NCBI RefSeq assembly: GCF_014836635.1
Contig: NZ_JACSQL010000001.1
Coordinates: 558,001-622,000 of the forward strand
DNA length: 64,000 bases
Origin: Paenibacillus gallinarum
Lineage (GTDB): Bacteria; Bacillota; Bacilli; Paenibacillales; Paenibacillaceae
Direction: 5' to 3'
In this document: positions 35,201-41,845 of the stretch, in pieces
How the letters are laid out: each line of letters starts with the position of its first letter
Position numbering within the stretch: position 1 is the stretch's first letter
Notes under the pieces: generated by a model
Database searches by the model: none
Told to the model about the DNA's origin: nothing
What the model saw: only the letters and a program-made list of their open reading frames with translations
Position numbers and translations under genes: made by a program

Positions 35201-35694
35201 AGGGCACGGGGAATGGTTTATACAGTCCTAATCAGGAAATTACTCGAGCAGAATTCGCCTCGATTATTGTCCGGGCTTTGGGCCTGAAAGTGGAAAACAG
35301 TATTTCATCCTTCGCTGATGTTAGTGCATCATCTTGGTATGCAGGTTCTATTCAAACCGCTTACGATTATAAGTTGATCAACGGCTTTAATGATGGTACA
35401 TTCCGGCCAGCAGATAAGATTACTCGTGAACAAGCGATGGTCATTCTGTCCAAAGCTATGACCCTTACGGGCCTAAAGGAGAATTCATCTCAGCAAAATA
35501 CCAATGAGATTCTAACTTCGTTTGCCGATGCTTCTAAGGTTTCTATCTGGGCAAAAGAACATACGGCAGCAGCCTTGCAAGCAGGGATTATAAACGGTAA
35601 ACATATGAAAATGCTTGCTCCAAAGGATGACTTAACCCAAGCTGAAATAGCTGTTATCATGCAAAGACTTTTGCAAAAATCTGGGTTGATCTAA
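32251..35694 (+). CDS. S-layer-anchored multidomain surface protein with Ig-like repeats
   Basis: An 1147-residue exported protein. A signal peptide covers about 1-35. An acidic N-terminal region (YDESYEEEDEDIYDD) is followed by a PPC-like beta domain (about 145-245). Three Big_2-type bacterial Ig-like repeats lie at about 255-525, each opening like VTSVTVTPSSADVMQGES. A further Ig-like domain is at about 528-630. A PEPTT linker of 13 units (about 646-711) comes next, then a beta-rich region (about 735-960). Three C-terminal SLH domains (about 965-1147) bind the secondary cell-wall polymer. It is thus displayed on the cell surface and follows the collar genes by 65 bases. The GNAT gene starts 2 bases after its stop. 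Confidence 0.92.
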   Translation: MYKLYSKSKAIGQVFLSFVLISGSLFSGPLTADAETTNADIITTKFSGTLDTSSTFVRPEMPGDVSYDESYEEEDEDIYDDSLKDKIWYFQEGKNSAGCGGTDYSNCGSWFNTPTFSDDGYPFKVTVWRSYVRNYFYRTISPSIDGDYSILVTSPPGSEAPLEDPEDDPNDTVLYLYKDKFDDQHPLHNLIAGNDDKAGVSLSQINNIHLKAGVTYYIVMTAFKYGITGKVDFEVTGPGTAIVNVPSDPNAPNDSAVPAVTSVTVTPDSADVVQGRSQQLSANVKVVDGAAQTVTWSSSDAIKVAVDETGKVTVAKDAKPGDYTITATSTVDSNKSSTSTITVTSAVTSVTVTPSSADITQGESKQLTATVDVVGEAEQTVTWSSSDALKVAVNDNGNVTVATDAEPGKYTITATSTVDPNKTSTSTITVTPAPAVKSVTVTPSSANVMQGESKHLMADVEVVGGAAKTVTWSSNDATGKVTVEENGNVEVASDADTGEYKIMATSKEDTSKFALSVITVTSAPAELTYSTGKISDQTATLLTEGYETGTQETKSITVSNTGTGNLTNLRAELTAGDINAFEVTTVAEAINSGEEDTFTVRAKDGLAAGTYTATVSITADHLSAVTFQVNQVVISQSIPINPPPPVIPEPTTPEPTTPEPTTPEPTTPEPTTPEPTTPEPTTPEPTTPEPTTPEPTTPEPTTPEPTTPEPTIPTPIIPVPSVPATPAQPEDHAVEVLVNGKVEKAGTLVNSTMNNHKVSTIVVDPVKLNEKLAAEGDHAVVTIPVTSGADIVIGELNGQMVKNLEQKQAVVKIQTNNATYTLPAQQIDIDAISNQIGQSIALSDIKIQIQISVPESGMEQVAQDAANDGGFSIVIPPLDFSIQGSYGNTKVDITQFKAYVERTVTLPEGMDPNKITTGIVVEPDGSVRHVPTKVVEMNGVYSAVINSLTNSTYSVVWHPLEFRDVDNHWAKVAVNDMGSRMIVEGTGNGLYSPNQEITRAEFASIIVRALGLKVENSISSFADVSASSWYAGSIQTAYDYKLINGFNDGTFRPADKITREQAMVILSKAMTLTGLKENSSQQNTNEILTSFADASKVSIWAKEHTAAALQAGIINGKHMKMLAPKDDLTQAEIAVIMQRLLQKSGLI
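34190..34383 (+). repeat. 13-unit 15-bp PEPTT-coding tandem repeat
   Basis: Thirteen consecutive 15-base units coding for PEPTT. They differ only at synonymous third positions (GAG/GAA, CCA/CCG, ACG/ACA), and blocks of four units fit exactly into 60 bases. It forms an extended Pro/Thr linker between the Ig-like and the C-terminal regions. Such arrays change length by slippage or recombination. Confidence 0.95.
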
Positions 35695-35696
35695 GC

Positions 35697-36161
35697 ATGC
35701 AACTGAATACCTGCTTGGCAAACCTAGAGGATTGGCCGTTTCTCTTTCAAGTGTATATCGATACTCGAAAGTCTGAGGTAACTTCGTGGGGATGGAGTGA
35801 GGATCAAGTTGAAATGTTTTTGCGAATGCAGTTCGATGCTCAGACACGTTCTTATTCCTCGCATCCTGTCCCGCTGAGAGAAGAAATCATCTTCTACAAG
35901 GGGGAACGGATCGGCCGGATGTTAACCCGAGAGTTGGATGAGGTGCTAATGATCGTCGATATTGCCCTTCTTAGCGACTTTCGCAACCGGGGATTTGGAA
36001 CAGAACTGATTTCCCATTATCAGAAATATGCAATGGACAAGGGGATTTCGGTCGAGCTTCATGTACTTAGTGATAACCCTGCGTACAAGTTGTATGAAAG
36101 ATTAGGTTTTGTATTAACGGGTGAGACCCCTCTTTATGTAACAATGAAGTGGACTCCTTAA
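35697..36161 (+). CDS. GNAT-family N-acetyltransferase
   Basis: A 154-residue GNAT protein with the acetyl-CoA-binding motif A, VDIALLSDFRNRGFGTELI (the R-x-x-G-x-G loop), and the motif B helix NPAYKLYERLGFV. The acceptor is unknown. The ATG follows the SLH-protein stop after only 2 bases, so it is translated from the same message and may modify a component of this locus. No own ribosome binding site stands out, in line with coupling. A strong terminator follows. Confidence 0.9.
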   Translation: MQLNTCLANLEDWPFLFQVYIDTRKSEVTSWGWSEDQVEMFLRMQFDAQTRSYSSHPVPLREEIIFYKGERIGRMLTRELDEVLMIVDIALLSDFRNRGFGTELISHYQKYAMDKGISVELHVLSDNPAYKLYERLGFVLTGETPLYVTMKWTP

Positions 36162-36208
36162 AGCCGCTACTACCAGAAAAGACATAAACAAAATAAGCCC
36201 AATATTGT

Positions 36209-36247
36209 AAGCTGACGTCAGTATTCAAACTGAGTCAGCTTTTTTTT
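36209..36247 (+). terminator. Rho-independent terminator of the surface-protein locus
   Basis: AAGCTGAC and TCAGT on the left pair with ACTGA and GTCAGCTT on the right (one bulged G), followed by eight T. It marks the end of the 27442-36161 transcription unit. Confidence 0.92.
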
Positions 36248-36521
36248 ATATGAAGACAAGCTTGACATAGGATGGTTTGCAATAATGACAATGAGCAAGA
36301 TAGGTCGTTTCCGATACAGCTGGAATTAGGCGTGTCAACAGCTCACCGTTGATCGTACCGGTGCTCTCCAGCCAGCTTCCCAGATCGTTTCCCCCTTTCT
36401 GCAAAATAAGCTTGCCTTCTCCCAATAGTTTGATACAAGCGAGTAGTTTCTGCAGTGCTGAATAATAGGTATCCTCCAGATTTTCGTTCGATGCGCAAAT
36501 CTCAGACCTGTCTCGATCCAT
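36246..36521 (-). pseudogene. possible gene remnant, unrecognised
   Basis: A 91-codon open frame with a soluble-protein-like composition (LLACIKLLGEGKLILQKGG, LGSWLESTGTINGELL). It begins without a ribosome binding site and ends inside the neighbouring terminator. It may be a fragment of a lost gene or a chance frame. No family is recognised. Confidence 0.25.
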
Positions 36522-36746
36522 TCTTCAAAATGAAGTCATGATTTTTATTAGAGACCCTATTTAATATTTCAAAGCTAGAGATCACTTGAATGTGTAGAAA
36601 ATGGAGGGTGTGTGTTGGAAGGTGTTATACGAATTGATAGGGAATATATGATGTAATAGTAAACATTTTTAATAGATACACTTAGGTATGAATGAGAGAA
36701 AATGTACAAAACTAATTCAGCCGTTACTCAAATGTAGAAGTTTATT

Positions 36747-36989
36747 TAGTGAGTTGATTGTTTTAAAAACGAAGTTGAGCTGAAATCAGAGGAATACAAC
36801 TTGAAAAAATGCCTTGCAGGTGCAATTCTCCAAAAGTTCACCAATTACCGAGTGAAGGTTACGATTATCGGGGATTTTTCAATGTATCCAAGCCAAAGCT
36901 TTAAGGATTTTATCTATGAATGTAATAGTGGAAAAGATATCTGTTACTTGCCAACGGAACAACAAACGATTGAGAAATTAAGTATATAG
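36747..36989 (+). pseudogene. C-terminal remnant of a DUF4180 gene
   Basis: From about 36800 the frame reads LAGAILQKFTNYRVKVTIIGDF, then FKDFIYECNSGKDI and a tail resembling the end of DUF4180 proteins (about 120 residues when complete). Upstream the frame stays open only to a TGA at about 36744, the similarity fades, and no start with a ribosome binding site exists. The N-terminal half is therefore missing or decayed. It lies in an 850-base stretch (36162-37019) that otherwise holds only a terminator and another doubtful remnant. Confidence 0.6.
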
Positions 36990-37019
36990 TAGAAAATGAT
37001 CAAACTAGGAGGGGAATCA

Positions 37020-37727
37020 TTGTCTACCATACGGTATAGCCCTTTTGAGTATCCAATGGTGAACATTCCAACAGGCGAAGTTGAACTCAGGGATGACCGG
37101 GTGAAGTCGACATGGAAAGTAACAGTAAATTCGTTTCTTCTTGCACCCGTTCCTGTTACAGCTGAGTTATATGGATGGTTTGTCTCGAAATCTGTCCAGT
37201 CCCCTAGTCATCCACAAATGCCGGTGACAGATGTTTCATGGAATGATGCGATTCTGTTCTGTAATCAGTTATCTAAGCACTCAGGTTTGGAGGAATGCTA
37301 CACGGTAAGCAGTATTGACGAGAGTATCATTTGCAACTGGGAAGTGGATGGTTACCGGCTGCCAACAGAAGCCGAATGGCAGTATGCGTGTAAAGCAGGT
37401 ACAGCAGGGTATAGGTACGGAGAGTTGGACGATATCGCTTGGTATGATGTAAATGCGAGCGGTATGGTGCACGAGGTGGCAGGTAAACTTCCAAATCCAT
37501 GGGGCCTCTATGATATGCTCGGAAATGTATGGGAGTGGTGCTGGGATATATACGATAAAAAAGTGTATGACTCTTACCGAATCTTTCGTGGCGGAAGCTG
37601 GGCAGAGGAAGCCAGGGGCTGCGGGGCAACTTGTCGTCGCCGTAGTCATCCGACATTTCAAATAGATGATCTTGGTTTTCGTCTTGCACGGTCCTTGCCA
37701 GGCAACCATCCAATAGAGAGGGGATAA
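37020..37727 (+). CDS. FGE/SUMF1-fold protein lacking the catalytic Cys
   Basis: A 235-residue protein with the formylglycine-generating-enzyme (FGE-sulfatase) fold: PVTDVSWNDAILFCNQLS, YRLPTEAEWQYACKAG, NPWGLYDMLGNVWEWCWD and IFRGGSWAEEARGC. True FGE enzymes carry a reactive Cys in the final GFRC-like motif; here that segment reads DDLGFRLAR. It is probably not a sulfatase activator and could be a binding or structural member of the family. I chose TTG at 37020, just after AGGAGGGG; the in-frame ATG at 36996 precedes that site and has none of its own. The alpha/beta hydrolase gene follows after 7 bases. Confidence 0.82.
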   Translation: MSTIRYSPFEYPMVNIPTGEVELRDDRVKSTWKVTVNSFLLAPVPVTAELYGWFVSKSVQSPSHPQMPVTDVSWNDAILFCNQLSKHSGLEECYTVSSIDESIICNWEVDGYRLPTEAEWQYACKAGTAGYRYGELDDIAWYDVNASGMVHEVAGKLPNPWGLYDMLGNVWEWCWDIYDKKVYDSYRIFRGGSWAEEARGCGATCRRRSHPTFQIDDLGFRLARSLPGNHPIERG

Positions 37728-37734
37728 CATACTT

Positions 37735-38823
37735 ATGCGGAATCATGGAGGAGCATCTTTACCTAATAGAGGGGAAACAGGAAGGTGGAATCCCGATTTT
37801 TATTTTGCACAGCATACTCAGAATATACAGCCGCTAGGTGCCTTTACATCTGAAAAAGAGTGGGGACAGTGGAGAAAAGAACTTACAGGGCGATTGATGC
37901 CGCTTTTGGGTAAGTTTCCCGAATACCCCGTGCCGCTTGCTCCCGTGTTGTTGGAACGAACAGAACGTCCTGACCATATCCGTGAACGGGTGGAGATAAC
38001 TACCTATGAAGGGCTCCGCATGCCAATGTATATTCTATTTCCCCTTGAGTCTAGGCACGAACCTCGGCCTGTAGTACTCGCTTTACATGGACATGGATAT
38101 GGAAGTCGTGAGATTGTTGGTCTAGAGCCGGATGGTGCGGAGCGAGCCGAATCTCCCGGACTACACAAAGATTTTGCGATCGAATGGGTTAGGCGTGGAT
38201 TTATTGTTATTGCCACAGAGTTGCTTGGCTTTGGAGACCGCAGGCTCAAGGAAGACCTCATAGATGATCCGAAAAAAAGTTCCTGTCAGCGTCTTGCCTT
38301 GGCTCTGCTGATGGCAGGAGAGACACTTGCTGGTTACCGCGTCTATGAAACGATGCGTGCGCTCGATTATATAGAGCTCAGAGAAGAGGCAGATGTGAAG
38401 CGTATAGGATGTATGGGAATTTCCGGGGGAGGCATGATTGCTTCTTTGGTATCCGCGCTCGATGAACGTATTGGCGCAGCTGTCATCAGCGGATATGCCA
38501 ATACATTTGAAGACAGCATTCTATCAAGAAGTCATTGTCTCGATAATTACATTCCAGGGATCTTGCAAGAGGCAAGAATGGCGGATCTCATCGGTTTAAT
38601 TGCTCCTAGACCATTGCTGATCGAAGCAGGGAGCGAGGATCAGGTATTTCCTATAGAAGGGGCTAAACGGGCATACACCATTCTCGAACAAATTTATGAA
38701 GCAGCCGGGGTAAAGAAGAAGCTGGCAGCCGACTTTTTTAACGGTGGCCATGAAATCAGCGGTCACATTGCCTACGACTGGATGGAAGAACAGTTTGGGA
38801 TGGGGAACGTGAACAGAGTTTGA
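37735..38823 (+). CDS. alpha/beta hydrolase (acetyl-xylan-esterase/dienelactone-hydrolase type)
   Basis: A 362-residue cytoplasmic hydrolase. The core strand ends in VVLALHGHGYGS (oxyanion region). The nucleophile Ser is in CMGISGGGMIAS (about residue 231), the acid Asp in AGSEDQVFP (about 301) and the His in NGGHEISG (about 338). The N-terminal 100 residues (WNPDFYFAQHTQ...) match the large esterases found next to pectin and xylan genes. It likely deacylates imported oligosaccharides. It follows the FGE-fold gene by 7 bases and is closed by a terminator. Confidence 0.85.
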   Translation: MRNHGGASLPNRGETGRWNPDFYFAQHTQNIQPLGAFTSEKEWGQWRKELTGRLMPLLGKFPEYPVPLAPVLLERTERPDHIRERVEITTYEGLRMPMYILFPLESRHEPRPVVLALHGHGYGSREIVGLEPDGAERAESPGLHKDFAIEWVRRGFIVIATELLGFGDRRLKEDLIDDPKKSSCQRLALALLMAGETLAGYRVYETMRALDYIELREEADVKRIGCMGISGGGMIASLVSALDERIGAAVISGYANTFEDSILSRSHCLDNYIPGILQEARMADLIGLIAPRPLLIEAGSEDQVFPIEGAKRAYTILEQIYEAAGVKKKLAADFFNGGHEISGHIAYDWMEEQFGMGNVNRV

Positions 38824-38873
38824 TGTATGGAACATTATTGTCACAGGCTATGAATGTATAAAGATTGCTATTC

Positions 38874-38908
38874 ACCAGTGGAATCTCGACGATCTCACTG
38901 GTTTTTTT
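38874..38908 (+). terminator. Rho-independent terminator after the hydrolase gene
   Basis: ACCAGTG pairs with CACTGGT across a 15-nt interior that can form GATC-type inner pairs, and seven T follow. Confidence 0.85.
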
Positions 38909-39124
38909 GCGTTTTTGCTCATAAGAAAAGAATCTGTCAGCATGGAAGATGGATTTTTTATATAGCGAACAAAATAGTACCAATTCTCTCTGCAGAAGCA
39001 CAAGAAGGATATTTATTTCACCTCATTAATGAATCAAATTCAATTGCCTAGACAGCAAATAATAATTAGTTTTTGCGAAATAGAGCATGAAAAGGGGGAG
39101 AGTTTGGTTTTTATCTGCGATAGA

Positions 39125-39139
39125 ATTAAAGCGTTATCA
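39125..39139 (+). promoter_or_regulatory. candidate cre (CcpA) site before the sugar ABC operon
   Basis: ATTAAAGCGTTATCA fits WTGNAANCGNWNNCW with one mismatch (T for the first G). It lies 120 bases before the lipoprotein gene. The rest of 38909-39258 has no gene and no clear promoter. Confidence 0.5.
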
Positions 39140-39258
39140 AATTGGCAAGGAGGTTGTAGAGGGGGCTGTAAATTCATAAGTTTTCTTTTTTTTGTTATCT
39201 GTGATTTACAGAAGGGTGTTAAGAAAGACAGCTTAATTAATGGATGGAGGTCTATGTA

Positions 39259-40602
39259 ATGAGTATAAAAATGAAGCCGTTCTTTGTGGCTATGATTCTG
39301 GTATTCATGCTCGTTGTGTCTGCATGTTCTGGGGGAGGTACGAGTTCCGGTGGCGATTCTGCGAAGGGAACAGAGGAACAAAAACCCGGAAGTGAGACGG
39401 TGGAACCGAAACCTGAAGAGAATAATGATCCTGTTACGCTGAAGCTCTACATTGGTACAGGAATCAGCGATGAGGAACTTAGCTCGATCATTGTAGATCC
39501 GGTCAAGGCAAAATATCCGAATATTACAATTGAACCCGTTAGACCTGACGAAGGAAAAAGGATCGAGGAATTGATTGCAGCAAATGATGTACCAGATATC
39601 ATTTTTACCTGGAACGGAGATCTTGGAAAGTATGCGAACCTGGACTTGTTTGAAGATATTACTCCATTAGCAGAGAAACAAGGAATTGATCTGAATGCTT
39701 TTCAGCCATCAACCTTAGATACCATTCGTCAATTTTCATCTAACAACGAATTGTATGCGCTACCATTTAACATGAGTTTCAATATTACATTTTATAATAA
39801 AGATATTTTTGATAAGTTTGGCGTGGATTATCCGACGAATGACATGACATGGGATCAAATGATCGAACTATCTAAAAGCTTGACCCGAAACGAGAATGGT
39901 ATCCAGTATCGTGGGCTTGACTCCGATAACTTGGGCCGAATGACCAGTCAGCTGGCAGCTTCGCATATCGATGGAAAAACCGAAGAGGCATCCGTTGATA
40001 ATGAAAAATGGAAGCGTATTTATGAGACAGCTAAAAAAGTATGGTCTATTCCGGGCAACGAACCCCCTAAAATGATGACATTTGACGCCCCTACTAACTT
40101 TGCGACTGAGAAAAATATAGCTATCCTTCCTTCCGCTTCTTACGTATTAGGAAGATTGGCTGATGTAGATTTTAACTGGGGAGTTGTCTCCTACCCGGTG
40201 TATACGGATCTTCCGGATAATCATGGATATACAGAAGCCGGTATTCTTGGATTGACAAAAACAAGCAAGCATAAGGAGCAAGTTGTTCAGGCGCTTTCTG
40301 TTATTACATCCACAGAAAATCAGCTGGAGATGGTGCGTAACCAGGCGCGGCTTAGCCCGCTAAACGATCCGGAACTAAATAAACAGTTCGGAGCTGATCT
40401 TGAGCATCTAAAAGATAAAAATATCGGTGAGATGATCTATGAGCCGCTTCAAGCTCCTTATTTCTCCAGCTATGAGAATGATGCCCGCGGCGTTGTGTGG
40501 GATGCATTTAAAGAATATTACGCTGGAAAAGACATTAACACGACACTGCGTGAAGCGAATGAAAAAGTAAATGCACTGCTGGCTGAGAAAAAGGCTAAGT
40601 AA
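39259..40602 (+). CDS. sugar ABC transporter substrate-binding lipoprotein
   Basis: A 447-residue family-1 solute-binding protein. A lipoprotein signal peptide ends LVVSAC, with Cys23 lipidated, then a Gly/Ser/Glu-rich flexible linker, then a periplasmic-binding-type domain (ITIEPVRPDEGKRIEELIAANDVPDIIFTW, YALPFNMSFNITFYNKDIFDKFGVDYP). It would capture oligosaccharides at the outer membrane face. I chose the ATG at 39259, 9 bases after GGAGG; the upstream ATG at 39244 overlaps that site. It is the first gene of a long importer cluster and is separated from the ATPase gene by an intercistronic hairpin. Confidence 0.93.
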   Translation: MSIKMKPFFVAMILVFMLVVSACSGGGTSSGGDSAKGTEEQKPGSETVEPKPEENNDPVTLKLYIGTGISDEELSSIIVDPVKAKYPNITIEPVRPDEGKRIEELIAANDVPDIIFTWNGDLGKYANLDLFEDITPLAEKQGIDLNAFQPSTLDTIRQFSSNNELYALPFNMSFNITFYNKDIFDKFGVDYPTNDMTWDQMIELSKSLTRNENGIQYRGLDSDNLGRMTSQLAASHIDGKTEEASVDNEKWKRIYETAKKVWSIPGNEPPKMMTFDAPTNFATEKNIAILPSASYVLGRLADVDFNWGVVSYPVYTDLPDNHGYTEAGILGLTKTSKHKEQVVQALSVITSTENQLEMVRNQARLSPLNDPELNKQFGADLEHLKDKNIGEMIYEPLQAPYFSSYENDARGVVWDAFKEYYAGKDINTTLREANEKVNALLAEKKAK

Positions 40603-40610
40603 AGTAGATG

Positions 40611-40655
40611 CCGCCGATTCCTGGCTTACAGTAAAGGGATCGGCGGTTCCTTTAT
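40611..40655 (+). terminator. intercistronic terminator-like hairpin
   Basis: CCGCCGATTCCT pairs with AGGGATCGGCGG around a 12-nt loop, followed by TTCCTTTATTT. It probably lets the binding protein be made in excess over the downstream subunits. Confidence 0.75.
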
Positions 40656-40696
40656 TTACGAGCGGATAGCCGCACCTTAGAGAGGAGGAAGGAAAG

Positions 40697-41818
40697 ATGG
40701 CTCAAATTCATTTTCAGCAGGTAAGCAAAAGGTACGGAAAAGATAAAGAGGCGGTTGTTGACCAATTCAATTTGGAAATCTGTGATAAGGAATTCATCGT
40801 ATTCGTCGGTCCTTCCGGCTGCGGTAAATCAACGACACTGCGAATGATTGCAGGACTTGAGGATATTTCAGATGGTGAGGTATACATCGATGATGTACTA
40901 GTTAATGACCTGCCTCCAAAGGATCGGGATATCGCAATGGTATTCCAGAATTATGCTTTGTATCCGAACATGTCTGTTTATGAAAATATTGCATTTGGAC
41001 TCCGGCTACGAAAGCTGCCTAAACATGAAATTGATCAAGCGGTAAAAAGAGCGGCAAGAGTTCTTGAAATCGAACCTTTCCTTGAACGCAAGCCTAAAGA
41101 GCTTTCCGGCGGACAGCGTCAGCGGGTTGCGCTTGGAAGAGCCATCGTTCGTAATCCTAAAGTTTTTCTTATGGATGAGCCGCTTTCCAATCTGGACGCA
41201 AAGCTTCGGGTCCAAATGCGATCAGAGATTATTAGACTTGTGAAAAAATTGGAGGTCACGACAATTTACGTAACCCATGACCAGACAGAAGCGATGACTA
41301 TGGGAGACCGGATTGTGGTTATGAAAGATGGAATCATTCAGCAGGTGGATACACCGGAAGAAATTTATAACAAACCAGTAAATACCTTTGTGGCCAGTTT
41401 CGTGGGTTCGCCTCCTATTAATTTTATGGAGGGAAAGCTGCAGGAAGCAGAAGACGGCCATCTCTTCTTTCGTACTCGGCGGTTTGATCTGGATATTCCG
41501 GGTGATCAGGAGAAGGCACTTAGGGAGCGTGGAATGCTGAATAAGACGGTGACACTCGGGATTCGCCCGGAAAATGTGGGTTTGGGGCCGTTGGTGGATG
41601 ACACTTCCCCGAGCTGTGAGATTCCAGGTTCCATTCAACTGACTGAACTTATGGGGGCAGATCGATATATATACCTGGATATCGGCTTTAAGTCATGGCT
41701 CATTGCCAGAGTAAATCCGCGAAATCAGTATGCGAGGGATCAACAGCTTCATGTCACGGTAGATATGAGCAAGGCGCTTTATTTTAATAAGGATACCGGT
41801 GACCGGCTCATCGATTAA
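40697..41818 (+). CDS. sugar ABC transporter ATPase (MsmX/UgpC type)
   Basis: A 373-residue CUT1-class ATPase. Walker A is [16 protein letters not shown], the Q loop VFQNYALYPNMSVYENIAFGLRL, the signature LSGGQRQRVALGRAIVRNP, Walker B VFLMDEPLSNLDA, and the switch His sits in YVTHDQTEAMTMGDR. A C-terminal OB-fold (TOBE) regulatory domain covers about 240-370 (VGSPPINFMEGKL, LGIRPENVGL). It is the only ATPase in this cluster and probably serves both permease pairs. GAGAGGAGG precedes the ATG. Confidence 0.95.
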   Translation: MAQIHFQQVSKRYGKDKEAVVDQFNLEICDKEFIVFVGPSGCGKSTTLRMIAGLEDISDGEVYIDDVLVNDLPPKDRDIAMVFQNYALYPNMSVYENIAFGLRLRKLPKHEIDQAVKRAARVLEIEPFLERKPKELSGGQRQRVALGRAIVRNPKVFLMDEPLSNLDAKLRVQMRSEIIRLVKKLEVTTIYVTHDQTEAMTMGDRIVVMKDGIIQQVDTPEEIYNKPVNTFVASFVGSPPINFMEGKLQEAEDGHLFFRTRRFDLDIPGDQEKALRERGMLNKTVTLGIRPENVGLGPLVDDTSPSCEIPGSIQLTELMGADRYIYLDIGFKSWLIARVNPRNQYARDQQLHVTVDMSKALYFNKDTGDRLID

Positions 41819-41845
41819 GCATGTACAGAAGGAGAGAGATGAATC

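Noticed and set aside
38854..39259. Two short plus-strand frames (38854-39051 and 39029-39259)
   Set aside because: The first runs through a terminator hairpin and both contain Phe/Cys/Trp-rich nonsense; no start signals.
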